Positions 26,601 to 42,200 of a DNA stretch of 64,000 nt are shown one piece after another. The position numbers were made by a program, and so were the translations under genes. The notes beneath the pieces are model-generated. The model was not told the origin of the DNA, did no database searches, and worked only from the letters and a program-made list of their open reading frames with translations. The stretch comes from Calliopsis andreniformis (lineage: Eukaryota; Arthropoda; Insecta; Hymenoptera; Andrenidae). The stretch covers positions 2,170,001-2,234,000 of the forward strand of contig NW_027480504.1 of assembly GCF_051401765.1 (NCBI RefSeq). The letters are read 5' to 3'. Each line of letters opens with the position of its first letter. Positions within the stretch are counted from its first letter, which is position 1.

Positions 26601-27172
26601 CAAAATTCAATACTCAAGTCTCAATCCTCAAACATCAATTCTCAACACTCAATCCTCAATACTCTGTCCTCTCTCTTCAATCCTCCATCCTCAATACTCA
26701 ACCCTCAATCCTCAGTCATCAATCCTCAACCCTCAATCCTCAATCCTCAACCCTCAATCCTCATTCCTCAAACATCAATCCTCAACTCTCAGCCCTCATC
26801 CACAATTCTCAATTCTCAATTCTCAATCCTCAATCCTCAATCCCCAATCTTCAATCCTCAATAATCTATCTCCAATCCTAGATCCTCAATCCCCAATCTT
26901 CAATCCTTAATCCTCAACCTTCAATCATCATTCCCCAGTCCTCAATCTTCAATCCTCAATGCTCAATCCTCAATCCTCAATCATCATTCCTCAATCCTCA
27001 GCCCTCAACCCTCAAACCTCAATCCTCAGCCCTCATCCTCAATCCTCAATCCTCAATCCTCAATCCTCAATCTTCAATCCTCAATACTCAACCTTCAATA
27101 ATCGATCCCCAATTCTCAATCCTCAATACTCAATCCTCAATCGTCAATCCTCAATCCCCAATCCTCAATCTT
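23620..27172. repeat. Large tandem duplication, copy 1
   Basis: The segment recurs immediately downstream at +3550. Shared private features are the mutated L1 core CTGCATTCTC (24490/28040), a duplicated CAACACACAACCCTC element (24784/28334) and CAATGCTCAGTCC (25274/28824). L1 boxes are at 24490 (site lost), 24861 and 26573. Similarity at +3550 fails just upstream of 23.62 kb, where copy 1 has CAAACCTCAATCGTCAACCC and the other has CAATCCTCAATCGTCAATCC. Confidence 0.88.
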
Positions 27173-30100
27173 CAGTCCACAATCCTCAATCCTCAATCCT
27201 CAACCCTCAATCTTCAATACTCAATACTCAATCTTCAATCCTCAATCCTCAATCCTCAATCCTCAATCCTCAGTCCTCAATCCTCAATCTACAATCCTCA
27301 ATACTCAGTCTTCAATCCTCAATCCTCAATCCTCAATCCTCAATCCTCATTCTTCAATCCTCAATACACAATCCTCAATATTCAATCCTCAATCCTCAAT
27401 CCTCAATTCTCAATCCTCAATCCTCAATCCTCAATATTCAACACTCAATCCTCAATCTTCAATCCTCAATCTTCAATCCTCAGTCCTCAATCCTCAATCC
27501 TCAATCATCATTCTTCAATCCTCAATACCCAATCCTCAATCTTCAATCCTCAATCCTCAATCCTCAATCCTCAATTCTCAATCCTCAATCCTCAGTCCTC
27601 AGTCCTCAAACCTCAATCCTCAATCCTCAATCCTCAGCCCTCATCCTCAATCCTGAATCCTCAATCCTCAATCTTCAATCCTCAATACTCAACCTTCAAT
27701 AATCAATCCTCAATTCTCAATCCTCAATACTCAAACCTCAATCGTCAACCCTCAATCCCCAATCCTCAGTCTTCAGTCCACAATCCTCAATCCTCAATCC
27801 TCAACCCTCAATCTTCAATACTCAATACTCAATCTTCAATCCTCAATCCTCAATCCTCATTCTTCAATCCTCAATACACAATCCTCAATACACAATCCTC
27901 AATATTCAATCCTCAATCCTCAATCCTCAATTCTCAATCCTCAATCCTGAATCCTCAATATTCAACACTCAAGCCTCAAACATCAATCCTCAATACTCAA
28001 CCATCAATCCTCAATTCTCAATACTCAATAGAATATCCTGCATTCTCATGGTTCAACACTCAATCCACAATATTCAATAATCAAATCTCAATCCTCAAAC
28101 ATCAATTCTCAACACTCAATACTCAACACTCAGTCCTCTCTCTTCAATCCTCCATCCTCAACCCTCAATCCTCAAGCGTCAATGCTCAATCCTCAATCCT
28201 CAACCCTCAATCCTCAGTCATCAATCCTCAATTCTCAGTCCTCAATACTCAATCCTCAATCGACAATCCTCAATCCCCAATCCTCAATCTTCAATCCTCA
28301 ATTCTCAATCCTCAATCCGCAATCCTCAATATTCAACACACAACCCTCAACCATCAACACACAACCCTCAACCATCAATCCTCAATTCTCAATACTCAAT
28401 AGAATATCCTGAATTCTCATGGTTCAATACTCAATCCACAAAATTCAATAATCAAGTCTCAATCCTCAAACATCAATTCTCAACACTCAATCCTCAATAC
28501 TCAGTCCTCTCTCTTCAATCCTCCATCCTCAATACTCAACCCTCAATCCTCAGTCATCAATACTCAACCTTCAATACTCAATCCTCAATCCTCAATCCTC
28601 AACCCTCAATCCTCAATCCTCAACCCTCAATCTTCATTCCTCAAACCTCAATCCTCAACTCTCAGCCCTCATCCTCAATTCTCAATTCTCAATCCTCAAT
28701 CCTCAATCCCCAATCTTCAGTCCTCAATAATCTATATCCAATCCTAGATCCTCAATCCCCAATCTTCAATCCTTAATCCTCAACGTTCAATCCTCATTCC
28801 CGAGTCCTCAATCTTCAAACCTCAATGCTCAGTCCTCAATCCTCAATCATCATTCCTTAATCCTCAGCCCTCAACCCTCAAACCTCAATCCTCAGCCCTC
28901 ATCCTCAACCCTCAATCCTCAAACCACAATCCTCAATCTTCAATCCTCAATACTCAACCTTCAATAATCGATCCTCAATTCTCAATCCTCAATACTCAAT
29001 CCCCAATCGTCAATCCTCAATCCCCAATCCTCAATCTTCAGTCCACAATCCTCAATCCTCAACCCTCAACCCTCAATCTTCAATACTCAATACTCAATCT
29101 TCAATCCTCAATCCTCAATCCTCAATCCTCAATCCTCAGTCCTCAATCCTCAATCTACAATCCTCAATACTCAGTCTTCAATCCTCAATCCTCAATCCTC
29201 AATCCTCAATCCTCATTCTTCAATCCTCAATACACAATCCTCAATATTCAATCCTCAATCCTCAATCCTCAATTCTCAATCCTCAATCCTCAATCCTCAA
29301 TATTCAACACTCAATCCTCAATCTTCAATCCTCAATCTTCAATCCTCAGTCCTCAATCCTCAATCCTCAATCATCATTCTTCAATCCTCAATACCCAATC
29401 CTCAATCTTCAATCCTCAATCCTCAATCCTCAATCCTCAATCCTCAATCCTCAATTCTCAGTCCTCAATACTCAATCCTCAATCGTCAATCCTCAATCCG
29501 CAATCCTCAATCTTCAATCCTCAATTCTCAATCCTCAATCCTCAATCCTCAATATTCAACACACAACCCTCAACCATCAATCCTCAACACTCAACCATCT
29601 ATCCTCAATTCTCAATACTCAATAGAATATCCTGAATTCTCATGGTTCAATACTCAATCCACAAAATTCAATACTCAAGTCTCAATCCTCAAACATCAAT
29701 TCTCAACACTCAATCCTCAATACTCTGTCCTCTCTCTTCAATCCTCCATCCTCAATACTCAACCCTCAATCCTCAGTCATCAATCCTCAACCCTCAATCC
29801 TCAATCCTCAACCCTCAATCCTCATTCCTCAAACATCAATCCTCAACTCTCAGCCCTCATCCACAATTCTCAATTCTCAATTCTCAATCCTCAATCCTCA
29901 ATCCCCAATCTTCAATCCTCAATAATCTATCTCCAATCCTAGATCCTCAATCCCCAATCTTCAATCCTTAATCCTCAACCTTCAATCATCATTCCCCAGT
30001 CCTCAATCTTCAATCCTCAATGCTCAATCCTCAATCCTCAATCATCATTCCTCAATCCTCAGCCCTCAACCCTCAAACCTCAATCCTCAGCCCTCATCCT

Positions 30101-30240
30101 CAATCCTCAATCCTCAATCCTCAATCCTCAATCTTCAATCCTCAATACTCAACCTTCAATAATCGATCCCCAATTCTCAATCCTCAATACTCAATCCTCA
30201 ATCGTCAATCCTCAATCCCCAATCCTCAATCTTCAGTCCA
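27172..30240. repeat. Large tandem duplication, copy 2, with a 489-bp deletion
   Basis: It follows copy 1 head to tail. The offset is 3550 up to about 29.45 kb and 3061 from there on (26573/29634; CTCTGTCC shared), so copy 2 lacks about 489 bp corresponding to about 25.9-26.4 kb. The junction reads CAATCCTCAATTCTCAGTCC near 29450. L1 boxes: 28040 (site lost), 28411, 29634. The match ends near 30.24 kb, as expected for copy 1 ending at 27.17 kb. Confidence 0.88.
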
Positions 30241-33200
30241 CAATCCTCAATCCTCAACCCTGAACCCTCCATCTTCAATACTCAATACTCAATCTTCAAT
30301 CCTCAATCCTCAACCCTCAATCCTCAATCCTCAGTCCTCAATCCTCAATCTACAATCTTCAATACTCAGTCTTCAATCCTCAATCCTCAATCCTCAATCC
30401 TCAATCCTCATTCTTCAATCCTCAATACACAATCCTCAATACACAATCCTCAATATTCAATCCTCAATTCTCAATCCTCAATTCTCAATCCTCAATTCTG
30501 AATCCTCAATATTCAACACTCAAGCCTCAAACATCAATCCTCAATACTCAACCATCAATCCTCAATTCTCAATACTCAATAGAATATCCTGAATTCTCAT
30601 GGTTCAACACTCAATCCACAATATTCAATAATCAAATCTCAATCCTCAAACATCAATTCTCAACACTCAATACTCAACTCTCAGTCCTCTCTCTTCAATC
30701 CTCCATCCTCAACCCTCAATCCTCAAGCGTCAATCCTCAATCCTCAATCCTCAACCCTCAATCCTCAGTCCTCAATCCTCAATTCTCAGTCCTCAATACT
30801 CAATCCTCAATCGACAATCCTCAATCCCCAATCCTCAATCTTCAATCCTCAATTCTCAATCCTCAATCCTCAATCCTCAATATTCAACACACAACCCTCA
30901 ACCATCAATCCTCAACACTCAACCATGAATCCTCAATTCTCAATACTCAATAGAATATCCTGAATTCTCATGGTTCAATACTCAATCCACAAAATTCAAT
31001 AATCAAGTCTCAATCCTCAAACATCAATTCTCAACACTCAATCCTCAATACTCAGTCCTCTCTCTTCAATCCTCCATCCTCAATACTCAACCCTCAATCT
31101 TCAGTCATCAATCCTCAACCCTCAATCCTCAATCCTCAACCCTCAATCCTCATTCCTCGAACATCAATCCTCAACTCTCAGCCCTCATCCTCAATTCTCA
31201 ATTCTCAATTCTCAATCCTCAATCCTCAATCCCCAATCTTCAATCCTCAATAATCTATCTCCAATCCTAGATCCTCAATCCCCAATCTTCAATCCTTAAT
31301 CCTCAACCTTCAATCATCATTCCCCAGTCCTCAATCTTCAATCCTCAATGCTCAATCCTCAATCCTCAATCATCATTCCTCAATCCTCAGCCCTCAACCC
31401 TCAAACCTCAATCCTCAGCCCTCATCCTCAATCCTCAATCCTCAATCCTCAATCCTCAATCTTCAATCCTCAATACTCAACCTTCAATAATCGATCCTCA
31501 ATTCTCAATCCTCAATACTCAATCCTCAATCGTCAATCCTCAATCCCCAATCCTCAATCTTCAGTCCACAATCCTCAATCCTCAACCCTCAACCCTCCAT
31601 CTTCAATACTCAATACTCAATCTTCAATCCTCAATCCTCAACCCTCAATCCTCAATCCTCAGTCTTCAATCCTCAATCTACAATCTTCAATACTCAGTCT
31701 TCAATCCTCAATCCTCAATCCTCAATCCTCAATCCTCATTCTTCAATCCTCAATACACAATCCTCAATACACAATCCTCAATCCCCAATCCTCAATCTTC
31801 AATCCTCAATTCTCAATCCTCAATCCTCAATCCTCAATATTCAACACACAACCCTCAACCATCAATCCTCAACACTCAACCATCAATCCTCAATTTTCAA
31901 TACTCAATAGAATATCCTGAATTCTCATGGTTCAATACTCAATCCACAAAATTCAATAATCAAGTCTCAATCCTCAAACATCAATTCTCAACACTCAATT
32001 CTCAATACTCTGTCCTCTCTCTTCAATCCTCCATCCTCAATACTCAACCCTCAATCCTCAGTCATCAATACTCAATCTTCAATACTCAATCCTCAATCCT
32101 CAATCCTCAACCCTCAATCCTCAATCCTCAACCCTCAATCTTCATTCCTCAAACCTCAATCCTCAACTCTCAGCCCTCATCCTCAATTCTCAATTCTCAA
32201 TCCTCAATCCTCAATCCCCAATCTTCAGTCCTCAATAATCTATCTCCAATCCTAGATCCTCAATCCCCAATCTTCAATCCTTAATCCTCAACGTTCAATC
32301 CTCATTCCCGAGTCCTCAATCTTCAATCCTCAATGCTCAATCCTCAATCCTCAATCATCATTCCTTAATCCTCAGCCCTCAACCCTCAAACCTCAATCCT
32401 CAGCCCTCATCCTCAATCCTCAATCCTCAAACCACAATCCTCAATCTTCAATCCTCAATACTCAACCTTCAATAATCGATCCTCAATTCTCAATCCTCAA
32501 TACTCAATCCCCAATCGTCAATCCTCAATCCCCAATCCTCAATCTTCAGTCCACAATCCTCAATCCTCAACCATCAACCCTCAATCTTCAATACTCAATA
32601 CTCAATCTTCAATCCTCAATCCTCAATCCTCAATCCTCAATCCTCAGTCCTCAATCCTCAATCTACAATCCTCAATACTCAGTCTTCAATCCTCAATCCT
32701 CAATCCTCAATCCTCAATCCTCATTCTTCAATCCTCAATACACAATCCTCAATATTCAATCCTCAATCCTCAATCCTCAATTCTCAATCCTCAATCCTCA
32801 ATCCTGAATATTCAACACTCAATCCTCAATCTTCAATCCTCAATCTTCAATCCTCAGTCCTCAATCCTCAATCCTCAATCATCATTCTTCAATCCTCAAT
32901 ACCCACTCCTCAATCTTCAATCCTCAATCCTCAATCCTCAATCCTCAATTCTCAATCCTCAATCCTCAGTCCTCAGTCCTCAAACCTCAATCCTCAATCC
33001 TCAGCCCTCATCCTCAATCCTCAATCCTCAATCCTCAATCTTCAATACTCAATACTCAACCCTCAATAATCAATCCTCCATTCTCAATCCTCAATACTCA
33101 AACCTCAATCGTCAACCCTCAATCCCCAATCCTCAGTCTTCAGTCCACAATCCTCAATCCTCAATCCTCAACCCTCAATCTTCAATACTCAATACTCAAT

Positions 33201-36200
33201 CTTCAATCCTCAATCCTCAATCCTCAATCCTCAATCCTCAGTCCTCAATCCTCAATCTACAATCCTCAATACCCAGTCTTCAATCCTCAATCCTCAATGC
33301 TCAATCCTCAGTCCTCATTCTTCAATCCTCAATATACAATCCTCAATATTCAATCCTCAATCCTCAATCCTCAATCCTCAATTCTCAATCCTCAATCCTC
33401 AATCCTCAACCTTCAATCCTCAATACTCAATACTCAATCCTCAATCCTCAATTCTCAGTCCTCAATACTCAATCCTCAATCGTCAATCCTCAATCCCCAA
33501 TCCTCAATCTTCAATCCTCAATTCTCAATCCTCAATCCTCAATCCTCAATATTCAACACACAACCCTCAACCATCAATCCTCAACACTCAACCATCAATC
33601 CTCAATTCTCAATACTCAATAGAATATCCTGAATTCTCATGGTTCAATACTCAATCCACAAAATTCAATAATCAAGTCTCAATCCTCAAACATCAATTCT
33701 CAACACTCAATCCTCAATACTCAGTCCTCTCTCTTCAATCCTCCATCCTCAATACTCAACCCTCAATCCTCAGTCATCAATCCTCAACCCTCAATCCTCA
33801 ATCCTCAACCCTCAATCCTCATTCCTCAAACATCAATCCTCAACTCTCAGCCCTCATCCTCAATTCTCAATTCTCAATTCTCAATCCTCAATCCTCAATC
33901 CCCAATCTTCAATCCTCAATAATCTATCTCCAATCCTAGATCCTCAATCCCCAATCTTCAATCCTTAATCCTCAACCTTCAATCATCATTCCCCAGTCCT
34001 CAATCTTCAATCCTCAATGCTCAATCCTCAATCCTCAATCATCATTCCTCAATCCTCAGCCCTCAACCCTCAAACCTCAATCCTCAGCCCTCATCCTCAA
34101 TCCTCAATCCTCAATCCTCAATCCTCAATCTTCAATCCTCAATACTCAACCTTCAATAATCGATCCCCAATTCTCAATCCTCAATACTCAATCCTCAATC
34201 GTCAATCCTCAATCCCCAATCCTCAATCTTCAGTCCACAATCCTCAATCCTCAACCCTCAACCCTCCATCTTCAATACTCAATACTCAATCTTCAATCCT
34301 CAATCCTCAACCCTCAATCCTCAATCCTCAGTCCTCAATCCTCAATCTACAATCTTCAATACTCAGTCTTCAATCCTCAATCCTCAATCCTCATTCTTCA
34401 ATCCTCAATACACAATCCTCAATACACAATCCTCAATATTCAATCCTCAATCCTCAATCCTCAATTCTCAATCCTCAATCCTGAATCCTCAATATTCAAC
34501 ACTCAAGCCTCAAACATCAATCCTCAATACTCAACCATCAATCCTCAATTCTCAATACTCAATAGAATATCCTGAATTCTCATGGTTCAACACTCAATCC
34601 ACAATATTCAATAATCAAATCTCAATCCTCAAACATCAATTCTCAACACTCAATACTCAACACTCAGTCCTCTCTCTTCAATCCTCCATCCTCAACCCTC
34701 AATCCTCAAGCGTCAATCCTCAATCCTCAATACTCAACCCTCAATCCTCAGTCCTCAATCCTCAATTCTCAGTCCTCAATACTCAATCCTCAATATTCAA
34801 CACACAACCCTCAACCATCAATCCTCAACACTCAACCATCAATCCTCAATTCTCAATACTCAATAGAATATCCTGAATTCTCATGGTTCAATACTCAATC
34901 CACAAAATTCAATAATCAAGTCTCAATCCTCAAACATCAATTCTCAACACTCAATCCTCAATACTCAGTCCTCTCTCTTCAATCCTCCATCCTCAATACT
35001 CAACCCTCAATCCTCAGTCATCAATACTCAATCTTCAATACTCAATCCTCAATCCTCAATCCTCAACCCTCAATCCTCAATCCTCAACCCTCAATCTTCA
35101 TTCCTCAAACCTCAATCCTCAACTCTCAGCCCTCATCCTCAATTCTCAATTCTCAATCCTCAATCCTCAATCCCCAATCTTCAGTCCTCAATAATCTATC
35201 TCCAATCCTAGATCCTCAATCCCCAATCTTCAATCCTTAATCCTCAACGTTCAATCCTCATTCCCGAGTCCTCAATCTTCAATCCTCAATGCTCAATCCT
35301 CAATCCTCAATCATCATTCCTTAATCCTCAGCCCTCAACCCTCAAACCTCAATCCTCAGCCCTCATCCTCACTCCTCAATCCTCAAACCACAATCCTCAA
35401 TCTTCAATCCTCAATACTCAACCTTCAATAATCGATCCTCAATTCTCAATCCTCAATACTCAATCCCCAATCGTCAATCCTCAATCCCCAATCCTCAATC
35501 TTCAGTCCACAATCCTCAATCCTCAACCATCAACCCTCAATCTTCAATACTCAATACTCAATCTTCAATCCTCAATCCTCAATCCTCAATCCTCAATCCT
35601 CAGTCCTCAATCCTCAATCTACAATCCTCAATACTCAGTCTTCAATCCTCAATCCTCAATCCTCAATCCTCAATCCTCATTCTTCAATCCTCAATACACA
35701 ATCCTCAATATTCAATCCTCAATCCTCAATCCTCAATTCTCAATACTCAATCCTCAATCCTGAATATTCAACACTCAATCCTCAATCTTCAATCCTCAAT
35801 CTTCAATCCTCAGTCCTCAATCCTCAATCCTCAATCATCATTCTTCAATCCTCAATACCCACTCCTCAATCTTCAATCCTCAATCCTCAATCCTCAATCC
35901 TCAATTCTCAATCCTCAATCCTCAGTCCTCAGTCCTCAAACCTCAATCCTCAATCCTCAGCCCTCATCCTCAATCCTCAATCCTCAATCCTCAATCTTCA
36001 ATCCTCAATACTCAACCTTCAATAATCAATCCTCAATTCTCAATCCTCAATACTCAAACCTCAATCGTCAACCCTCAATCCCCAATCCTCAGTCTTCAGT
36101 CCACAATCCTCAATCCTCAATCCTCAACCCTCAATCTTCAATACTCAATACTCAATCTTCAATCCTCAATCCTCAATCCTCAATCCTCAATCCTCAGTCC

Positions 36201-39200
36201 TCAATCCTCAATCTACAATCCTCAATACTCAGTCTTCAATCCTCAATCCTCAATGCTCAATCCTCAGTCCTCATTCTTCAATCCTCAATATACAATCCTC
36301 AATATTCAATCCTCAATCCTCAATCCTCAATCCTCAATTCTCAATCCTCAATCCTCAATCCTCAACCTTCAATCCTCAATACTCAATACTCAATCCTCAA
36401 TCCTCAATTCTCAGTCCTCAATACTCAATCCTCAATCGTCAATCCTCAATCCCCAATCCTCAATCTTCAATCCTCAATTCTCAATCCTCAATCCTCAATC
36501 CTCAATATTCAACACACAACCCTCAACCATCAATCCTCAACACTCAACCATCAATCCTCAATTCTCAATACTCAATAGAATATCCTGAATTCTCATGGTT
36601 CAATACTCAATCCACAAAATTCAATAATCAAGTCTCAATCCTCAAACATCAATTCTCAACACTCAATCCTCATTACTCAGTCCTCTCTCTTCAATCCTCC
36701 ATCCTCAATACTCAACCCTCAATCCTCAGTCATCAATCCTCAACCCTCAATCCTCAATCCACAACCCTCAATCCTCATTCCTCGAACATCAATCCTCAAC
36801 TCTCAGCCCTCATCCTCAATTCTCAATTCTCAATTCTCAATCCTCAATCCTCAATCCCCAATCTTCAATCCTCAATAATCTATCTCCAATCCTAGATCCT
36901 CAATCCCCAATCCTCAATCCTTAATCCTCAACCTTCAATCATCATTCCCCAGTCCTCAATCTTCAATCCTCAATGCTCAATCCTCAATCCTCAATCATCA
37001 TTCCTCAATCCTCAGCCCTCAACCTTCAAACCTCAATCCTCAGCCCTCATCCTCAATCCTCAATCCTCAATCCTCAATCCTCAATCTTCAATCCTCAATA
37101 CTCAACCTTCAATAATCGATCCTCAATTCTCAATCCTCAATACTCAATCCTCAATCGTCAATCCTCAATCCCCAATCCTCAATCTTCAGTCCACAATCCT
37201 CAATCCTCAACCCTCAACCCTCCATCTTCAATACTCAATACTCAATCTTCAATCCTCAATCCTCAACCCTCAATCCTCAATCCTCAGTCCTCAATCCTCA
37301 ATCTACAATCTTCAATACTCAGTCTTCAATCCTCAATCCTCAATCCTCAATCCTCAATCCTCATTCTTCAATCCTCAATACACAATCCTCAATACACAAT
37401 CCTCAATCCCCAATCCTCAATCTTCAATCCTCAATTCTCAATCCTCAATCCTCAATCCTCAATATTCAACACACAACCCTCAACCATCAATCCTCAACAC
37501 TCAACCATCAATCCTCAATTCTCAATACTCAATAGAATATCCTGAATTCTCATGGTTCAATACTCAATCCACAAAATTCAATAATCAAATCTCAATCCTC
37601 AAACATCAATTCTCAACACTCAATCCTCAATACTCAGTCCTCTCTCTTCAATCCTCCATCCTCAATACTCAACCCTCAAACCTCAGTCATCAATACTCAA
37701 TCTTCAATACTCAATCCTCAATCCTCAATCCTCAACCCTCAATCCTCAATCCTCAACCCTCAATCTTCATTCCTCAAACCTCAATCCTCAACTCTCAGCC
37801 CTCATCCTCAATTCTCAATTCTCAATCCTCAATCCTCAATCCCCAATCTTCAGTCCTCAATAATCTATCTCCAATCCTAGATCCTCAATCCCCAATCTTC
37901 AATCCTTAATCCTCAACGTTCAATCCTCATTCCCGAGTCCTCAATCTTCAATCCTCAATGCTCAATCCTCAATCCTCAATCATCATTCCTTAATCCTCAG
38001 CCCTCAACCCTCAAACCTCAATCCTCAGCCCTCATCCTCAATCCTCAATCCTCAAACCACAATCCTCAATCTTCAATCCTCAATACTCAACCTTCAATAA
38101 TCGATCCTCAATTCTCAATCCTCAATACTCAATCCCCAATCGTCAATCCTCAATCCCCAATCCTCAATCTTCAGTCCACAATCCTCAATCCTCAACCCTC
38201 AACCCTCAATCTTCAATACTCAATACTCAATCTTCAATCCTCAATCCTCAATCCTCAATCCTCAATCCTCAGTCCTCAATCCTCAATCTACAATCCTCAA
38301 TACTCAGTCTTCAATCCTCAATCCTCAATCCTCAATCCTCAATCCTCATTCTTCAATCCTCAATACACAATCCTCAATATTCAATCCTCAATCCTCAATC
38401 CTCAATTCTCAATCCTCAATCCTCAATCCTCAATATTCAACACTCAATCCTCAATCTTCAATCCTCAATCTTCAATCCTCAGTCCTCAATCCTCAATCCT
38501 CAATCATCATTCTTCAATCCTCAATACCCAATCCTCAATCTTCAATCCTCAATCCTCAATCCTCAATCCTCAATTCTCAATCCTCAATCCTCAGTCCTCA
38601 GTCCTCAAACCTCAATCCTCAATCCTCAGCCCTCATCCTCAATCCTCAATCCTCAATCCTCAATCTTCAATCCTCAATACTCAACCTTCAATAATCAATC
38701 CTCAATTCTCAATCCTCAATACTCAAACCTCAATCGTCAACCCTCAATCCCCAATCCTCAATCTTCAATCCTCAATTCTCAATCCTCAATCCTCAATCCC
38801 CAATATTCAACACACAACCCTCAACCATCAATCCTCAACACTCAACCATCAATCCTCAATTCTCAATACTCAATAGAATATCCTGAATTCTCATGGTTCA
38901 ATACTCAATCCACAAAATTCAATAATCAAGTCTCAATCCTCAAACATCAATTCTCAACACTCAATCCTCAATACTCAGTCCTCTCTCTTCAATCCTCCAT
39001 CCTCAATACTCAACCCTCAATCCTCAGTCATCAATCCTCAACCCTCAATCCTCAATCCTCAACCCTCAATCCTCATTCCTCAAACATCAATCCTCAACTC
39101 TCAGCCCTCATCCTCAATTCTCAATTCTCAATTCTCAATCCTCAATCCTCAATCCCCAATCTTCAATCCTCAATAATCTATCTCCAATCCTAGATCCTCA

Positions 39201-42200
39201 ATCCCCAATCTTCAATCCTTAATCCTCAACCTTCAATCATCATTCCCCAGTCCTCAATCTTCAATCCTCAATGCTCAATCCTCAATCCTCAATCATCATT
39301 CCTCAATCCTCAGCCCTCAACCCTCAAACCTCAATCCTCAGCCCTCATCCTCAATCCTCAATCCTCAATCCTCAATCCTCAATCTTCAATCCTCAATACT
39401 CAACCTTCAATAATCGATCCTCAATTCTCAATCCTCAATACTCAATCCTCAATCGTCAATCCTCAATCCCCAATCCTCAATCTTCAGTCCACAATCCTCA
39501 ATCCTCAACCCTCAACCCTCCATCTTCAATACTCAATACTCAATCTTCAATCCTCAATCCTCAACCCTCAATCCTCAATCCTCAGTCCTCAATCCTCAAT
39601 CTACAATCTTCAATACTCAGTCTTCAATCCTCAATCCTCAATCCTCAATCCTCAATCCTCATTCTTCAATCCTCAATACACAATCCTCAATACACAATCC
39701 TCAATCCCCAATCCTCAAACTTCAATCCTCAATTCTCAATCCTCAATCCTCAATCCTCAATATTCAACACACAACCCTCAACCATCAATCCTCAACACTC
39801 AACCATCAATCCTCAATTCTCAATACTCAATAGAATATCCTGAATTCTCATGGTTCAATACTCAATCCACAAAATTCAATAATCAAGTCTCAATCCTCAA
39901 ACATCAATTCTCAACACTCAATCCTCAATACTCAGTCCTCTCTCTTCAATCCTCCATCCTCAATACTCAACCCTCAATCCTCAGTCATCAATACTCAATC
40001 TTCAATACTCAATCCTCAATCCTCAATCCTCAACCCTCAATCCTCAGTCCTCAACCCTCAATCTTCATTCCTCAAACCTCAATCCTCAACTCTCAGCCCT
40101 CATCCTCAATTCTCAATTCTCAATCCTCAATCCTCAATCCCCAATCTTCAGTCCTCAATAATCTATCTCCAATCCTAGTTCCTCAATCCCCAATCTTCAA
40201 TCCTTAATCCTCAACGTTCAATCCTCATTCCCGAGTCCTCAATCTTCAATCCTCAATGCTCAATCCTCAATCCTCAATCATCATTCCTTAATCCTCAGCC
40301 CTCAACCCTCAAACCTCAATCCTCAGCCCTCATCCTCAATCCTCAATCCTCAAACCACAATCCTCAATCTTCAATCCTCAATACTCAACCTTCAATAATC
40401 GATCCTCAATTCTCAATCCTCAATACTCAATCCCCAATCGTCAATCCTCAATCCCCAATCCTCAATCTTCAGTCCACAATCCTCAATCCTCAACCATCAA
40501 CCCTCAATCTTCAATAATCAATACTCAATCTTCAATCCTCAATCCTCAATCCTCAATCCTCAATCCTCAGTCCTCAATCCTCAATCTACAATCCTCAATA
40601 CTCAGTCTTCAATCCTCAATCCTCAATCCTCAATCCTCAATCCTCATTCTTCAATCCTCAATACACAATCCTCAATATTCAATCCTCAATCCTCAATCCT
40701 CAATTCTCAATCCTCAATCCTCAATCCTCAATATTCAACACTCAATCCTCAATCTTCAATCCTCAATCTTCAATCCTCAGTCCTCAATCCTCAATCCTCA
40801 ATCATCATTCTTCAATCCTCAATACCCAATCCTCAATCTTCAATCCTCAATCCTCAATCCTCAATCCTCAATTCTCAATCCTCAATCCTCAGTCCTCAGT
40901 CCTCAAACCTCAATCCTCAATCCTCAGCCCTCATCCTCAATCCTCAATCCTCAATCCTCAATCTTCAATCCTCAATACTCAACCTTCAATAATCAATCCT
41001 CAATTCTCAATCCTCAATACTCAAACCTCAATCGTCAACCCTCAATCCCCAATCCTCAGTCTTCAGTCCACAATCCTCAATCCTCAATCCTCAACCCTCA
41101 ATCTTCAATACTCAATACTCAATCTTCAATCCTCAATCCTCAATCCTCATTCTTCAATCCTCAATACACAATCCTCAATACACAATCCTCAATATTCAAT
41201 CCTCAATCCTCAATCCTCAATTCTCAATCCTCAATCCTGAATCCTCAATATTCAACACTCAAGCCTCAAACATCAATCCTCAATACTCAACCATCAATCC
41301 TCAATTCTCAATACTCAATAGAATATCCTGAATTCTCATGGTTCAACACTCAATCCACAATATTCAATAATCAAATCTCAATCCTCAAACATCAATTCTC
41401 AACACTCAATACTCAACACTCAGTCCTCTCTCTTCAATCCTCCATCCTCAACCCTCAATCCTCAAGCGTCAATCCTCAATCCTCAATCCTCAACCCTCAA
41501 TCCTCAGTCCTCAATCCTCAATTCTCAGTCCTCAATACTCAATCCTCAATCGACAATCCTCAATCCCCAATCCTCAATCTTCAATCCTCAATTCTCAATC
41601 CTCAATCCTCAATCCTCAATATTCAACACACAACCCTCAACCATCAATCCTCAATTCTCAATACTCAATAGAATATCCTGAATTCTCATGGTTCAATACT
41701 CAATCCACAAAATTCAATAATCAAGTCTCAATCCTCAAACATCAATTCTCAACACTCAATCCTCAATACTCAGTCCTCTCTCTTCAATCCTCCATCCTCA
41801 ATACTCAACCCTCAATCCTCAGTCATCAATACTCAATCTTCAATACTCAATCCTCAATCCTCAATCCTCAACCCTCAATCCTCAATCCTCAACCCTCAAT
41901 CTTCATTCCTCAAACCTCAATCCTCAACTCTCAGCCCTCATCCTCAATTCTCAATTCTCAATCCTCAATCCTCAATCCCCAATCTTCAGTCCTCAATAAT
42001 CTATCTCCAATCCTAGATCCTCAATCCCCAATCTTCAATCCTTAATCCTCAACGTTCAATCCTCATTCCCGAGTCCTCAATCTTCAATCCTCAATGCTCA
42101 ATCCTCAATCCTCAATCATCATTCCTTAATCCTCAGCCCTCAACCCTCAAACCTCAATCCTCAGCCCTCATCCTCAATCCTCAATCCTCAAACCACAATC

